A stretch of 64,000 nucleotides of DNA from Karstenula rhodostoma CBS 690.94 (Eukaryota > Ascomycota > Dothideomycetes > Pleosporales > Didymosphaeriaceae): assembly GCA_010093485.1 (NCBI GenBank), contig MU001505.1:1019375-1083374 (forward strand). Direction: 5' to 3'. Made by a program: the position numbers and the translations under genes. Position 1 is the stretch's first letter. The number at the start of each line of letters is the position of its first letter. Below are positions 10,292 through 21,407 of this stretch, piece by piece. Under the pieces are notes generated by a model that was not told where the DNA came from, made no database searches, and saw only the letters and a list, made by a program, of their open reading frames with translations.

Positions 10292-12661
10292 ATGGCGCGC
10301 TTAAACGAGCCACCCGTTGCGCCTGCGCCGTCAACCGAAGCATACGACGCGATCAAGCGGAAGTTTCTGAGGACAAACCGCGAGTTGGCAAAGTACGTCT
10401 ACCGGGTCACGAAGGCACGTGAAGTAATACTAATATGGAACAGGATCAACTCGCAACAACAGGTCCACATCCGACAGCTCGAGAACGACCGCTCGCGCCT
10501 CGTCGCTGAGAACTGCTCGCTCGCACAGCAAGTGCTACATCTCCAAAACACGCTCGAGGCGCAGGCACACGCGCCCTCCTTCTCCACCATCGACACAGTC
10601 AAGAACCAGCTGGAAGCAAAGATTCAAGAGCTTGGTGGGCTGGTAGCCGAGTTGGGACAATTGAATCAAAGAGGGGGCAGCGCACCATGTCACGTCAAGA
10701 CCGCGACTAAAAAAACTTCGGATGAGAAGCAGTGGCGAAGTGCGTTGGGCTTGCAGGAGGTCGAGAATGCCATGCTGCCTACAATCGCCGAGTACAAGGC
10801 TTACCCGCGCATGACTATGAAGTATGTTCACGCCCTCTCCGGTCATACCCAGTGCGCAAGCATTACGGCGTGGTGTATTGGACAGAAACTAATCAATTAG
10901 CAGTGTGGAAGAACTCCAAGACATACTCGATGCCCCCGAGAGCCAATCGCCAGACATCGGACCGCCACCAGTTTCGCATTTTGACATCGAAGAGCCAATC
11001 GCATTCAAGCATAGCGCCGCTGTCTACGACCAACCCGACGTCGCCGTGGATGGCGACGAGGTAGTACTGCCCATGAATATCGAACCGCGGCGAAAGAGAC
11101 GAGAGAGCGGTCCTAGGATTCGGCGGATATCTTTGTTTGAGTCGCCCGAAGATGAGCCCGAGGAAAAGCCTGGAGAGAATACTGAAGAAAGACCTGAAGC
11201 AGCGCCCGAAAAGACCATTAGAACGGGGGCGAAGCGCAAGTTCAGCGTGCAAGAAGATGACAACAGAGGTCAGCCCCAAGCCGAGTCATTCCAGTTCAGT
11301 CGGCGCGGGACGCCAGCTGCCTCTGACAACGAGACCACGGACGATGACCGACCTCTGTCTCTGTCGCGACCAGCCCTTTTGAGCAGTAAGTGCACATCGA
11401 TGAAACAGGCGATAGTGAGACTAACAGTTTTCCAGAGCCCGTCAACACCGATCCTATGGTTTCACCCAAGAAACAACGGTCTTCAGCCCCTGAGAAGCCC
11501 GAGAAGCTCGACAAGCCCGAAAAGAAGAAAACAGGTCGATCCCGCACGACTGTTGCCCGTAACGTCGTCCCAGATATCGTTCCACAAGAAACTACTGAAC
11601 CCATCTCCACCGCCGAAATCCATCTTGAATCTTTGCCTCCTAAAACACCCGCTGCGGAAGCCATCTTCTCTCCGCCCTCCACCGAGCCTTCCACGTCGAG
11701 AACCGAGTCTAAGGACACGCCGCCTCCAGGTGACCTCAGTTCCATGAGCCAAACAGGCATCGTCGGCCGCCCGTCTCGTCGCGCACGCCCGCAAGTCAGC
11801 TACAAGGAACCTAGCTTGGCCACGAAGATGCGCCGGCCCAGTAAAGAGTTGGTGGATGCGGTGACTGTTGATCTTTCCCGGCGAACGAGTGTAGAGCCTC
11901 CAAAGTCTGCACCGAGCTCAGCACACGTCGTCATCAAGGAAGAGCCGGAAGACTCTCCCTGGAAGCCTCTAGGGGCTGCAGGTGAAGTAAGGGGAGGTGA
12001 TGCGGCAGAGCTGGGGAGTCCGCTCCGCCAAAAGCTCGACCGTAAAGAGGGATCCTACGACGCGAAGCCAGAACGGCCGAAGTTGAATTCCGTGGCTGCG
12101 GAGCGGGCGATCGAGAAGTTGATTGAGGCAACGAGATCGGAGAAACGGAAGTCACTGACTTCGGTGGGTATATTATCGTCAGCGGACGAAACCAAACCAC
12201 ATGAAAAGAGCGAATCCAAGCCCAGAGAAACGACGACTGACTTGGATAACAACATGGCCATCTTCGACTTCAACGAATCATCTCCAGCCGCAAATGCTCC
12301 TACTACCACAAGTGTGAGGCCGAAGATCAGTCTCGCAAGCGCAGCCCGTGAACGTCGGAGACACTCCGCCGTGCCTGCTGTTTCGCCATCAGATCCACAG
12401 GACCGCAAACCAGAGCCTAGTGCGAGGGTTACCAGTTTGTCATCAATGCATAGACGGACTGGGAGCGGTGTGACGAAAACAGGCGCACCCGCAGCGGGCT
12501 TGGCCAAAAGCACGGCGGCTGCACGGTCTTCGATGAAGGAGAGGGAAAAGAGATCGAGCGAAAAACCGTCGAGCGGGAGCAGAGTGGGCAGTGGAGAGGA
12601 AGGTCCAAGGGATAGCCGGGCTGAGAGGACGGCCAGCAGGAGGAAGAGCATGATGGTGTAG
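10292..12661 (+). CDS. SGO1: Shugoshin
   Basis: Protector of centromeric cohesin, which recruits PP2A and senses tension at kinetochores. Four exons, 10292-10392, 10444-10821, 10901-11385 and 11436-12661, give 729 residues. The N-terminus is the shugoshin coiled coil: YDAIKRKFLRTNRELAK, joined by the first intron to INSQQQVHIRQLENDRSRLV, with heptads continuing to about residue 115. The middle is long, acidic and disordered. The basic C-terminal motif, needed for histone H2A binding in the family, lies at about residues 430-465 (GRPSRRARPQVSYKEP, then MRRPSKELVDAV). The last 260 residues are low-complexity and basic. Phases 2, 2 and 1 all match across the introns, and length is in the range of filamentous fungi. 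Confidence 0.93.
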
Positions 12662-13642
12662 GATTTTGGACTGCAAATCTGCTTTTGCATACCTGCTGCC
12701 GTGCTTGCGTTGTTGAATCTTTTTCGATATTGTCTGCTCGTTTACCATGGCGATGGCGTTGGATGCATTATACCTCCTGTACGATACGACATCAATACCC
12801 CGTCACCCAAATTTTCATTTATGTTTGTAATCTCTACGGAGCCCTAATAGGAATACTTTGAGACCAGTGAAGCAAGACACCCATCCATCGATACGGCCTC
12901 CGAAAGTAAAAATTCTCTAAGTTATGGCCACAGATTCGCGGTGACGTTTTAAACTAGAAATTCAGGCTGTTATCGTGCGGGGGTAGTATAGGGTTTCACT
13001 TCCATAGTCCGTAGGGAAATCAGTGACTTCGAGCTTAAGCCTTTCAGAGGAACTAAACGATGCTTCTAACTTTGGAGTAACGGCCCCTGTACCTGTCGGC
13101 TCACAAATAAATCAATATCATGCATTCTGTTGTTAAATAGCGACCAGAAGTCGAACATTCTCACCCATTTAAAGAGGTGTAACAAGCTTGGTAAAGAGAT
13201 GGAGACGAACAACACAGACAAACTAAAGCAAACTTGTAACAGAAACCCCTGGCACGTTGTTAATCATTAGGAATTTTACGCCTTTATCGTTTCGGAGACT
13301 TGCAGGTAACATTGGTGCTTCAGGTATCGCCTGTGATGAAAATCGATGCAGTTCGGCCAACTGTAAAGACCACGACACTGATACAAAATTAGCATCGTGA
13401 AAGTGAAGGTATTCCGTATACACCTACCAATAAGCAAATACAAAGACCACAACCGTAAGGAACTTTTTCCGTTTGGTCATCTGCAGTTTCAACACGAGCG
13501 GCATCGGAATGAGCCACAGCCACAGCCCAGGTGTCGACCATCTGGAAAGAATGCTCAGATAACGCTTAGTTGGTCAATAAGAGTGACAACCGGAGCTGGT
13601 GAGTGAGATTGAAGATTTGGTATTTAGGTTGGCCTCCCTGTT
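12662..13642. other. Convergent intergenic region, no gene seen
   Basis: About 1 kb between the 3' ends of SGO1 and the small membrane protein gene. Short frames only; nothing recognised. Confidence 0.5.
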
Positions 13643-14357
13643 TTATGTACTCTTACTCTGGTACTGCAACCGCTCCAGCTCACTCATATCCACAGCCCTC
13701 AGCTCCCTCCTCGCAAACATCACCACCGTAAACACCAGCCCAGGCAAATACCCCCCTCTCACCGTCATCCCCTCGCCCCATGCCCGCCCCTGCAGCACCT
13801 CCGCCACAGCTAGCACCGCGCACAAGGCCCCGTTCGCAAAGACGATATACCGCGCTACCACCTCCGCCGTCCCCTCGGATATATACGGCACAGGCCGCCT
13901 TTCCGCCTTCGCCTCTGTCGGTTTCGGTTTCGATCGCGCAGAGGTGGGGGATTGCAGGTCCGCGACGTGGGAGACGGAGATGCGCAGCGGTGGGAGGGGG
14001 AGGAAGTACAGGGTGTATGCTGAGGCGAGGAGGGAGGGGATCGCGAGGCCCGCGGCGGGGAGTGTGGAGAGGTGGAAGAGGAGGGGGATGTACAGGACGA
14101 TCGGAAGGAGCGGGAGGACGAGGAGGAGGTGCGTGTAGGTTGATGTTGTGCGGGTGTCGTGGGTTGAGAGGGTGGTGAGGAGGGTAGCTTGGTCTGTGGG
14201 TTGTTGTTAGCTCGTGTGAGAAGGAGGTGAAGTGAAGGTGAAGGTGAGAGCGCGTACCTTGCTCATCCATGCCTGCTTCTACGGCGTCTTCATCGTCGGA
14301 CTCGGAGGGGTATTGGAAAGTGCGGCGGAGGCGCGTGGCCGCGGCTTGTGCGGACAT
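13643..14357 (-). CDS. Small multi-pass membrane protein, function unknown
   Basis: Exons 14357-14258 and 14193-13643 join in phase across a 64-nt intron (GTACGC..CACAG) to give 216 residues. The N-terminus (about 1-45) is soluble and acidic (SESDDEDAVEAGMDEQ). Two hydrophobic stretches follow at about 50-115 (HLLLVLPLLPIVLYIPLLF and the next segment), then a polar loop rich in Lys/Pro. Another pair lies near 155-200 (YIVFANGALCAVLAVAEVLQ, LPGLVFTVVMFARREL), ending with a short charged tail. This looks like a conserved fungal four-helix hypothetical protein; I cannot name a function. The plus-strand frames over it are shadows. An ACGCGT motif at 14450-14455 lies just upstream. Confidence 0.8.
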
Positions 14358-15581
14358 TTTGCGGATAGTATATTCAACAGGTGCCGTGTAAAGTGACCAT
14401 TGGGCGGATAATGTATCTGGTGTTTTGCGTGAGATGTGGCTTTTTGGCGACGCGTAGGCAATCGCGCGTGTGAAGCGTGAAAGTTAAGGCGCGGGGAAGG
14501 ATGACGTTGTGGACCCTGATTTTGGCATTGGGTAAGCGTAGCGGCAACTTAGTCATTCACCTTTATGCAATATGAACATCTTCTCAACACAACTTGGCGC
14601 GCAAAGCTTTGCAAGAGAACTATGTATCAGCAGATGCACTTATGCTTGAGCGCTGTCTATATCCGTGAAGATATCCGTAAACATCTCTCGTAGCAGCACG
14701 TAACGCCCGGCAGAGGGGAACGATCTGTTGTACAATGAACATGGCGGCACGAATGGCGAGAAAATATTTTTTATGGCTCTCGCTCATAGCAAGATCCTGA
14801 AAAATCTTCAGGATCGTTTCTCATACACAGAAGCCGACACTTGTTCCTACATGCTAACGCTCTGGCCTTGAGAGCCAGTTTCCCCAACCGACTCTGGTTC
14901 AAACATAGCAAAGATGATGGAGGATCGGTGCAACCAAATACCATTCCTTCTCTAGCCAAGTCGACGTTTCACCGGCTGGGGCAGGGAATTTTACCATATC
15001 CTTCACTGCTTGTTGCGCACAGTATCCCATAATCTGGAGGGCTTACAAACACTACACGGGTCCGATCTGTTGTAGATGCTGCGGTAAGGCTTGTATTCTC
15101 CTCTCTTGGCGCTAACATTGGTAGGTGGATACTATAGGGCTGAGGACTGTTTTGCCACATGGAGGTCCACTTCAGACTTTGTACCCGAGTTCACGGGGCT
15201 CTACAATATGATTTGCAAAGTGAAGAACGAGACCAACATCGCCGCTCTAACTGCAGTCTTCCCTTGAAGTAGATTGTCGAGCTGACTCGGCAAGGGAATG
15301 TGGAGGTAGGAATACTGGGTCTTGGTTTTTCTGATTGTTGACTCGAACTACAAAGTAGTGACCCGTAAAGTGATAGACAAATATGGACATGGACATGGAC
15401 TGCCACTGGGTCTTATAACGTCAAATAATACCATCGTCCACATTTAGATGTATGGACCTTTTCCTCCCGTAATTCTCTCTACCGCTCCTTACAAATACAA
15501 ATTCGACACTTTCTCTCTGGCACCCGACATCATATCGATGAATCAGCATAACCATCCTTCACCCCAACCCCCTCATCCTTC
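14358..15581. other. Intergenic region, no gene seen
   Basis: About 1.2 kb with no recognisable coding sequence. It contains the hairpin at 14793-14815. Confidence 0.5.
14793..14815. repeat. Perfect 9-bp inverted repeat
   Basis: GATCCTGAA and TTCAGGATC flank a 5-nt loop. It could form a hairpin or bind a dimeric protein; there is no gene context to choose. Confidence 0.7.
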
Positions 15582-16777
15582 TCAGCACACACTCCTCGCC
15601 CCATTCCCACTCAAAGTCCAGTTCGTATTCTCCCCACACGGACTCTCCTTCACACTCGTCCCATCCACCTTGAGCGTAATCCAGATATCCTTCGTATTCG
15701 GAAACTCGCTGCGCGCACTAATCCGTACCTCGCCCCCGCCATTCACCGTCCCGCCGTTGATGCGCAGATTATAGCAGTTCTCAATGAGGACGGCGTTGTT
15801 CCCGTTGCTCGCGAGATCTACAGTACCGATGGTGGCGGCACCGCTCTGGCTCACGCAGAAGATGCCGCGGCCGCCCCCGCGGGAAACGACTTTGTCGACG
15901 ACGACGTTGGTCGTGTAGGCGCCCGAGGCCAGCTGCCCGTTGTTGTTTGCGAAGCGGAGGGTCGCGTAGCCGGTGCCGGCGCCGACGTTGTTGCCGTCCA
16001 CCAGCCCGACTTTAGCGTTCGTCGTCTTCTGCAGCAGGAGGCCTGACTCGCCGACGTTTCGGGCAATGACTTGGTTGATGGTGAGCCCGTCGATGTTCCA
16101 CGTTTCGACGGCGTGGCTGCCGGCCCCCGTGACGCTGATGACGTCCATTTTGACGTTGGTGTTGGCGGCTTGGTCGCGGTCGAAGCGGACTTTGTCACTC
16201 CCAGTCAGTCTATCTGCTACAGGAATATAAGATAAGGGGGGGGGGGGGGGGGGGGGGGGTCTCACTGCCCAGCCCGCCGCTCAGATTCATCGTAATCTTT
16301 CCCAGCACAAGATCCTTCGTACCGTAGAAGCGCAGCCCGAAGTATGGATTTCCTGTCATCGTCAAATACGGGATCTGCACGCCCTGTGCGTTGAGGACTT
16401 CAATCGCGCCATGGCCCGCGCGGTTTGCAGTATTGATGGTACCGCAGCCTTCGAGGATCTTGCCACTGCCAATGGTAATGGTATTGGCGCCGATGGAACC
16501 GGATGCGATGACGGAGACGCGCTGGCCGCTGCCTAGAGAATACAGAGTTGGATGAGGCGGTTGGCAACTAGGTTTGGGAGGACTTACTGATGGAGTCGAC
16601 AGCAGCTTGGATAGCAGCACGATAGTCAGACCCGGTGTACACCGTCGAGGAGCCCTTCGTAGCCGTGAACGAGCTCCCTGACCCTGTCACCTTTGCATTC
16701 GGGGTCCCAGATCCACATTGTGCGGCGACAGAAGCAACGAGCGCGAGCGCCGCTGCAACCATGGAGAAGCGTGCCAT
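15582..16777 (-). CDS. Secreted right-handed beta-helix protein (pectin-lyase fold)
   Basis: Three exons on the minus strand, 16777-16588, 16532-16266 and 16189-15582, give 354 residues. The signal peptide is clear (MARFSMVAAALALVASVAAQ, cleavage near residue 20). After it come regular, short, hydrophobic, Gly/Asn-rich coils, such as GKILEGCGTIN, HAVETWNIDGLTI, NNAVLIENCYNLRING, the ladder pattern of parallel beta-helix proteins. Cysteines near the C-terminus (ESPCGEN, GARSVC) probably form disulfides. The family is a fungal extracellular group of pectate-lyase/polysaccharide-degrading type; I cannot assign substrate or catalytic residues. Intron 2 contains a 24-nt C tract on the sense strand starting 6 nt after the donor. 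Confidence 0.88.
16236..16259. repeat. G24 homopolymer inside an intron
   Basis: Twenty-four G on the plus strand, read as C24 in the transcript, immediately after the GTGAGA donor of intron 2 of the beta-helix gene. True length may vary or be mis-sequenced. Confidence 0.9.
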
Positions 16778-17728
16778 TGCTATCGGTTTGTATGTTGATC
16801 ACGAAAGCAAAGAGAAAGAATAACATAGAGCAAGACAGGTTTATATCCCTTACACTACAACTCTACCTTGGATCCCTGTCCCTAGCCTCCAGTGCTAAAT
16901 ACTTTCCACGCTACAGGCGCTATCATTTCTTCCGTTCTGTAATGCCCGCCGACAAGACGCCGACAGCTTTGAATAGCATACCAAGCTCGCTGCATATATA
17001 AGTGTAACATACCAAGCTTTCCCTCGTTTATGGTCGGGCCAATGGTCTCGTGCAGCTTCTTCCCCGGATATTACCCCAGATCGACATTGCTTCGGACAAA
17101 GCTAGCCCGACAGCAATACCTACAAGCAGGACATAAGATTATATAGCGCATAGGAAAGGATTATCAATGATCAATACTAAGAACAATGGCAGTAGTCCAG
17201 GCTGACGCCGGACCAAGGCGCACGATTTGTGTGATCGAAGGCGTACCAAGAACGCCGAGAGACGTATGTCTATACGAAACACAGTTTTTCTCATAATTCT
17301 CCGGTTCCCTCCTGCCAAGAGCGTGCATAAATTGACCGCACTTTGCACAACCTGAAATCCCGCAAATGGAAAAAACATTCCGAGAGATCACGCATGGTAA
17401 CAATGCCATAGGCGAAGCGACTTCATCGTGGGCAACTCAGGTGACACCGATTGTCCTATATACATTGTTCGTGTGAAGCATTCCAATACATATGGTGCGA
17501 TCCCTCAGTAATACATGACTTCAAATCATCACAACACCTGAAATGCCACATAGCAAGCGCGCGTACTCATATGGCGCGTCCCAACGCCTAAGCCATGCAA
17601 TTGAGCCCTTGCAAACCCGAAAGAGCAACTTCCCTCAAACGCCTTCGCTGGAATATAGAATAAAGATGCAAGTACATGGATAAGTCTATGCCGCTGAAGA
17701 AATACATTTGGCGCCTGAAGTGCCAAAA
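16778..17728. other. Region between SOG2 3' end and the beta-helix gene 5' end
   Basis: Holds the promoter of the secreted protein gene and the 3' UTR of SOG2, both on the minus strand. No other gene was recognised. Confidence 0.5.
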
Positions 17729-20699
17729 TCAGATGCGCCGGGCAGTCTGACTTAGGAACCGATCAGCACGCTCGTTGAAGTTGATCGTGCTGGTGGACAG
17801 ATGCGGAGGATGATTTGGCGTGTTTGGAATCGTTGCCTGTGCAGCAGCGCCCAAAGCTGCACTCAGAGGTGTTGCCGGCACGGGAGTAATGTAACCCCCC
17901 GAACCTTGGGACCCTACGCTTGTGGTAGAGTAGGGCTGCGCATATGCCGAGTTCAGATTCGTGATGGAGGTATTGATCGGACCGGGAAGCGAGAGTCCCG
18001 TGCCAGAACTCATGGTTGACTTGCTCAGAAACCTTGGAGGCTGGGTTCTGGACGTGAAAGACGAGAGCGAAGACATGAGTCCAGAATTGTTCGATGTAAG
18101 ATGCGACCAAGGAGAATCATTAATAGCGAGACTCGCGTCCTTGACTGTCTTGTGTAGTGGCTTCATTAATTGTTTCACCTCGGAACTAAGTAGGCCCATA
18201 TTTCGCCCTTGGGCGGTGCTAGCTTGTGCTAGGTCGCCCCAAGCCTAGAAAATTGTCAGCCAACGCTTCAATGACATAACTGAAACAATAAAACGCACCT
18301 TGATGAGACCCATGCACTGCTGCCAGAAGTCCGGCTGGTTACGAACGTAGTGGTCGCCAAACTGCATGTATCTCATGCGATCCCAGAGTCGGTTGGAAAT
18401 GTGCTGTACTTCGTGGCTCTTGTCGATCAAGCTGCCTAGTACTTTTAGTCTTGGATCTTCGGAGTCCAACTCTTTAGCAAGTTGTCTGTGCTTGTTCGTG
18501 AGACGATCTATGATCTGTGGTATGGACGACTCGCAGTTTTCACAAGCGGCCTTGAGCTTGTCGAAGATCCTTGCGAATCGACTGTCCTCGTCTGCATCTT
18601 CGTAATTGCTTGTGAGGGTGTTGGTCCGCGACATAGTGGTAGCCAGGGAGGCGAAAGATTCACCGGACCGAGGTGTTGCAGAACTAATGCTGGTGAGGGT
18701 ATTCGTCCTACTGTTGTCGTTGCTGTGCAATATAACTGGTGGTGGCATCTGTGAGGATCCATTGCGCTGGGGTGGTGATTGTTGGAATCGTCGCGCTTTG
18801 AGCGGGCGAGGACGCAGAGTGCCAACATTGTTCGCGCCGTTGACTTGTCGTTTGGCCTCGGCAATATCACGAAATTCAGCTCCTAATATCTGGCACGCGT
18901 TGCGCATCTCTACCAAGCTGCCCTGTTGGAGGAAGAGGAAAGTTCGCACAATGCGAGCGTCTGCATAACGTGTAATCTCAACGCGGTTCTCTGCCACGGA
19001 GAGGCTGAGGGCCAAGAATGAATCGAGGCACCTCAAAGCGTACTGATAGACTGACTTGGAGATTTTTTGCGCATCCTCTTCGTTTTCTTCAGCAAGCATC
19101 TCAAATCTGTGCAGGAGGTCGTTCAGAGCGCGGACGTTCAGGTATGTCGTATGGTGTCGACGGAAGAAGTCTTCTTTCCGACGCATTTCGTCCTTGGACC
19201 GAGCCGTCCTTTTGATTGAGCGTGTCATGTGCGAAAGGCAATCATGCAATTGAGAGATGGCGTAGAGGAAGTTTTTGGATGCCTCCACAACGATGTCTGG
19301 AGCCTGTGACCCGCGCTTATCCTCGTAGACATCAGAAAGTGGGCGGTTTGCCAAAGGTCGCATGGTGCTGGAGTCACCATAGCCCATGGCTGTAGCTGGA
19401 CCGGACATGCCATTGGCTAGGTTGTTGCCAGGCACGAGATATCCCTGGCTGAAACCCCGAAAGTGACTTGTTCTTTTCAACTCATCTACAGCGCCGAGCT
19501 CGGGAGTCGGAGTCTGCTTGGTGTAGATGCCCATGCGTTTTTGGCGATGAGTAGACGATGCTGAACCTCCACCCTCACTCTGGCTTCGATTACGCTCGTT
19601 GGAGCCGGAGGAGCCATTGGTCAAGATGAGCGGCGAGGGATGTGGGCGTCGGGACTGGCCGTTTGGTTGCGTTTGCGAGGCTACACGGTAGTGTGATCGG
19701 GAAGGTATGGGTGGCGCCATGCCCGGCGAGTCGGAGCGGTTTTCTGGGAAGCCTTCTATATTGCTCACACTCGGTTTGACGGGGAACCGTCCGCCATTGA
19801 TGCGTCTTGATGGGCGGGGTGTTTCGGGGTTGCTTTCGGTCCAACTGCCGGAGTTAACAGAGAGATTGGACGAGGTGGTGGAGTTTTACCTCTCGTCACC
19901 AGAAGACTCGACCCGCAGGCGATCCATCTCGACACGCTGCTTCTCCTTGGATGCGTGCTGCCGCATGAACTTCTTCACTTGTGTCGAGATGACTGCGTCT
20001 CGTTCATTCTCGTTCGCGGGCGACGGGGCATTGCTTTTGATTGTGCAGACATCAGGCGGAGGAAACACCAGCTGATTGCCGTCAAGTTTCAAGACCTGCA
20101 GACTGTTCATCTCCCCCAAGCACACGGGCAGTTCTTCTATCCGGTTCTTGGCAATGGCCAGCACCTTTAGCGAGGCGAGATTGGCGATCTTGGGCGGGAT
20201 GAATCTGAGTTTGTTCCTGCTGACATCGAGAATCTCCAGCGACGTCATGTCGAAGATCTGCTGGCATCAGTATGCGGGCAGGGGTGCAGAGGAGGCCGGC
20301 AACGCACACAGTCGGGGATCTCGCGCATGGCATTGTAGCGCACGTTGAGGTAGCGGAGGCGCTTGCACTCGACGATACGGGACGGGAGGGTGGTCAGGAG
20401 ATTGTGCGAGAGGGCAAGCCTGGCCATCAGTTAGCGTAGTGCGTAGGGTATACGTGTGCTGAGGGCGCGCACCTCTCGATCTCGGCGCGGATGACATCGA
20501 TGACCTCGTCGGGCAGGCGGGCGATGTTCTTGTGGCCGAGGTCGATGGTGATGCCGGGCTGCTGCGAGGACAGGTCGCGGGCGGCATTGGGCGTCTCTGC
20601 GGCACGGTGGTTGATGTCGTCGCGGGACTGCTCAAAGGCGGCCTTGGCCAGGGCCACGACGTCGTCGTCGGAGATGGGCGTGGGGACGTCGTTGCTCAT
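17729..20699 (-). CDS. SOG2: Leucine-rich-repeat protein Sog2, RAM signalling network
   Basis: Component of the RAM (regulation of Ace2 and morphogenesis) pathway, working with the NDR kinase Cbk1 in polarity and cell separation. Five exons, 20699-20473, 20419-20308, 20257-19890, 19844-18299 and 18244-17729, give 922 residues with all phases matching. Leucine-rich repeats occupy about residues 50-185 (IARLPDEVIDVIRAEIER, LALSHNLLTTLPSRI, LEILDVSRNKLRFIPPKI, LKVLAIAKNRIEELP). A basic helix follows (VKKFMRQHASKEKQRVEM), then a Ser/Pro-rich linker and the Sog2-specific helical region from about residue 360 (DIVVEASKNFLYAISQLHD, WDRMRYMQFGDHYVRNQPDF). The C-terminal exon is the conserved tail with SEVKQLMKPLHKTVKDAS. 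Length and architecture fit the family. Confidence 0.93.
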
Positions 20700-21407
20700 G
20701 GCGACTGGGGCGGGGAGCGTTCGCAGCGGGCGGACATGCTGGTGGTCGACGACGTGGTGGGCAGGCAGGTGCGGCGTACGCCAGGCTGCGTTGGGCCAAG
20801 AGGCAGGAACGCTCCACAGGGCCCACACGGTGCACAGGGCCTTATTCTTCTGAACTGCAGCCTGCTCAAGCTGCCGCACCACTGCGACCTGCGACCTACG
20901 ACCTGCGACCTGCGACCAGTCGACAGCCTGAACCTCGCCCGCTGCCGCCAAACGCCCGCGCCCTGCAGCTGCGCGCCCAAACAGCCGCGCTGGAGGAGAC
21001 CGCGTCTGGGACCGAGGGCCGCTGACACGTGACCCGGGCCGTTGCGACAAGCATCAAACGGCTCGCTAGACGTGGTAGCATGGCGCCGTCTCGCCTGGCC
21101 GTGCATAGTATGGAGATGTGGTCGTGATCGGCATGGTCTCGATCGCCTGGAGAAGAGGCATCGCACGCTGTGCGTGGCCCGCACGCTGTCCTCCAGACGG
21201 GAAGAAGCCCTGCGCTTGGGACGAAAAAATCGCCAGCCATGCGACGACGTTGTTGACGCGTCCAACACGGTGATGTCAGCCACGCGATAGACTACCAGGC
21301 GGACGCGCAGTACTGGCGCCGGCATGCTCATTGCCCCACGTCATCGACATCTGAGCACAACCCCACCGGCCGCTACAGAACTTTGACCATCGGTCTCCAC
21401 TGGCACC
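20700..21407. promoter_or_regulatory. Divergent promoter region of SOG2 and the 21408 gene
   Basis: 708 bp between two divergent start codons. It is rich in short direct repeats of the GCGACCTGCGACC type near 20880-20920. No gene was recognised; promoter role is inferred from layout. Confidence 0.5.

Noticed and set aside
14880..14910. tRNA-like B box (GGTTCAAAC)
   Set aside because: No matching A box, acceptor stem or anticodon arm could be drawn around it.
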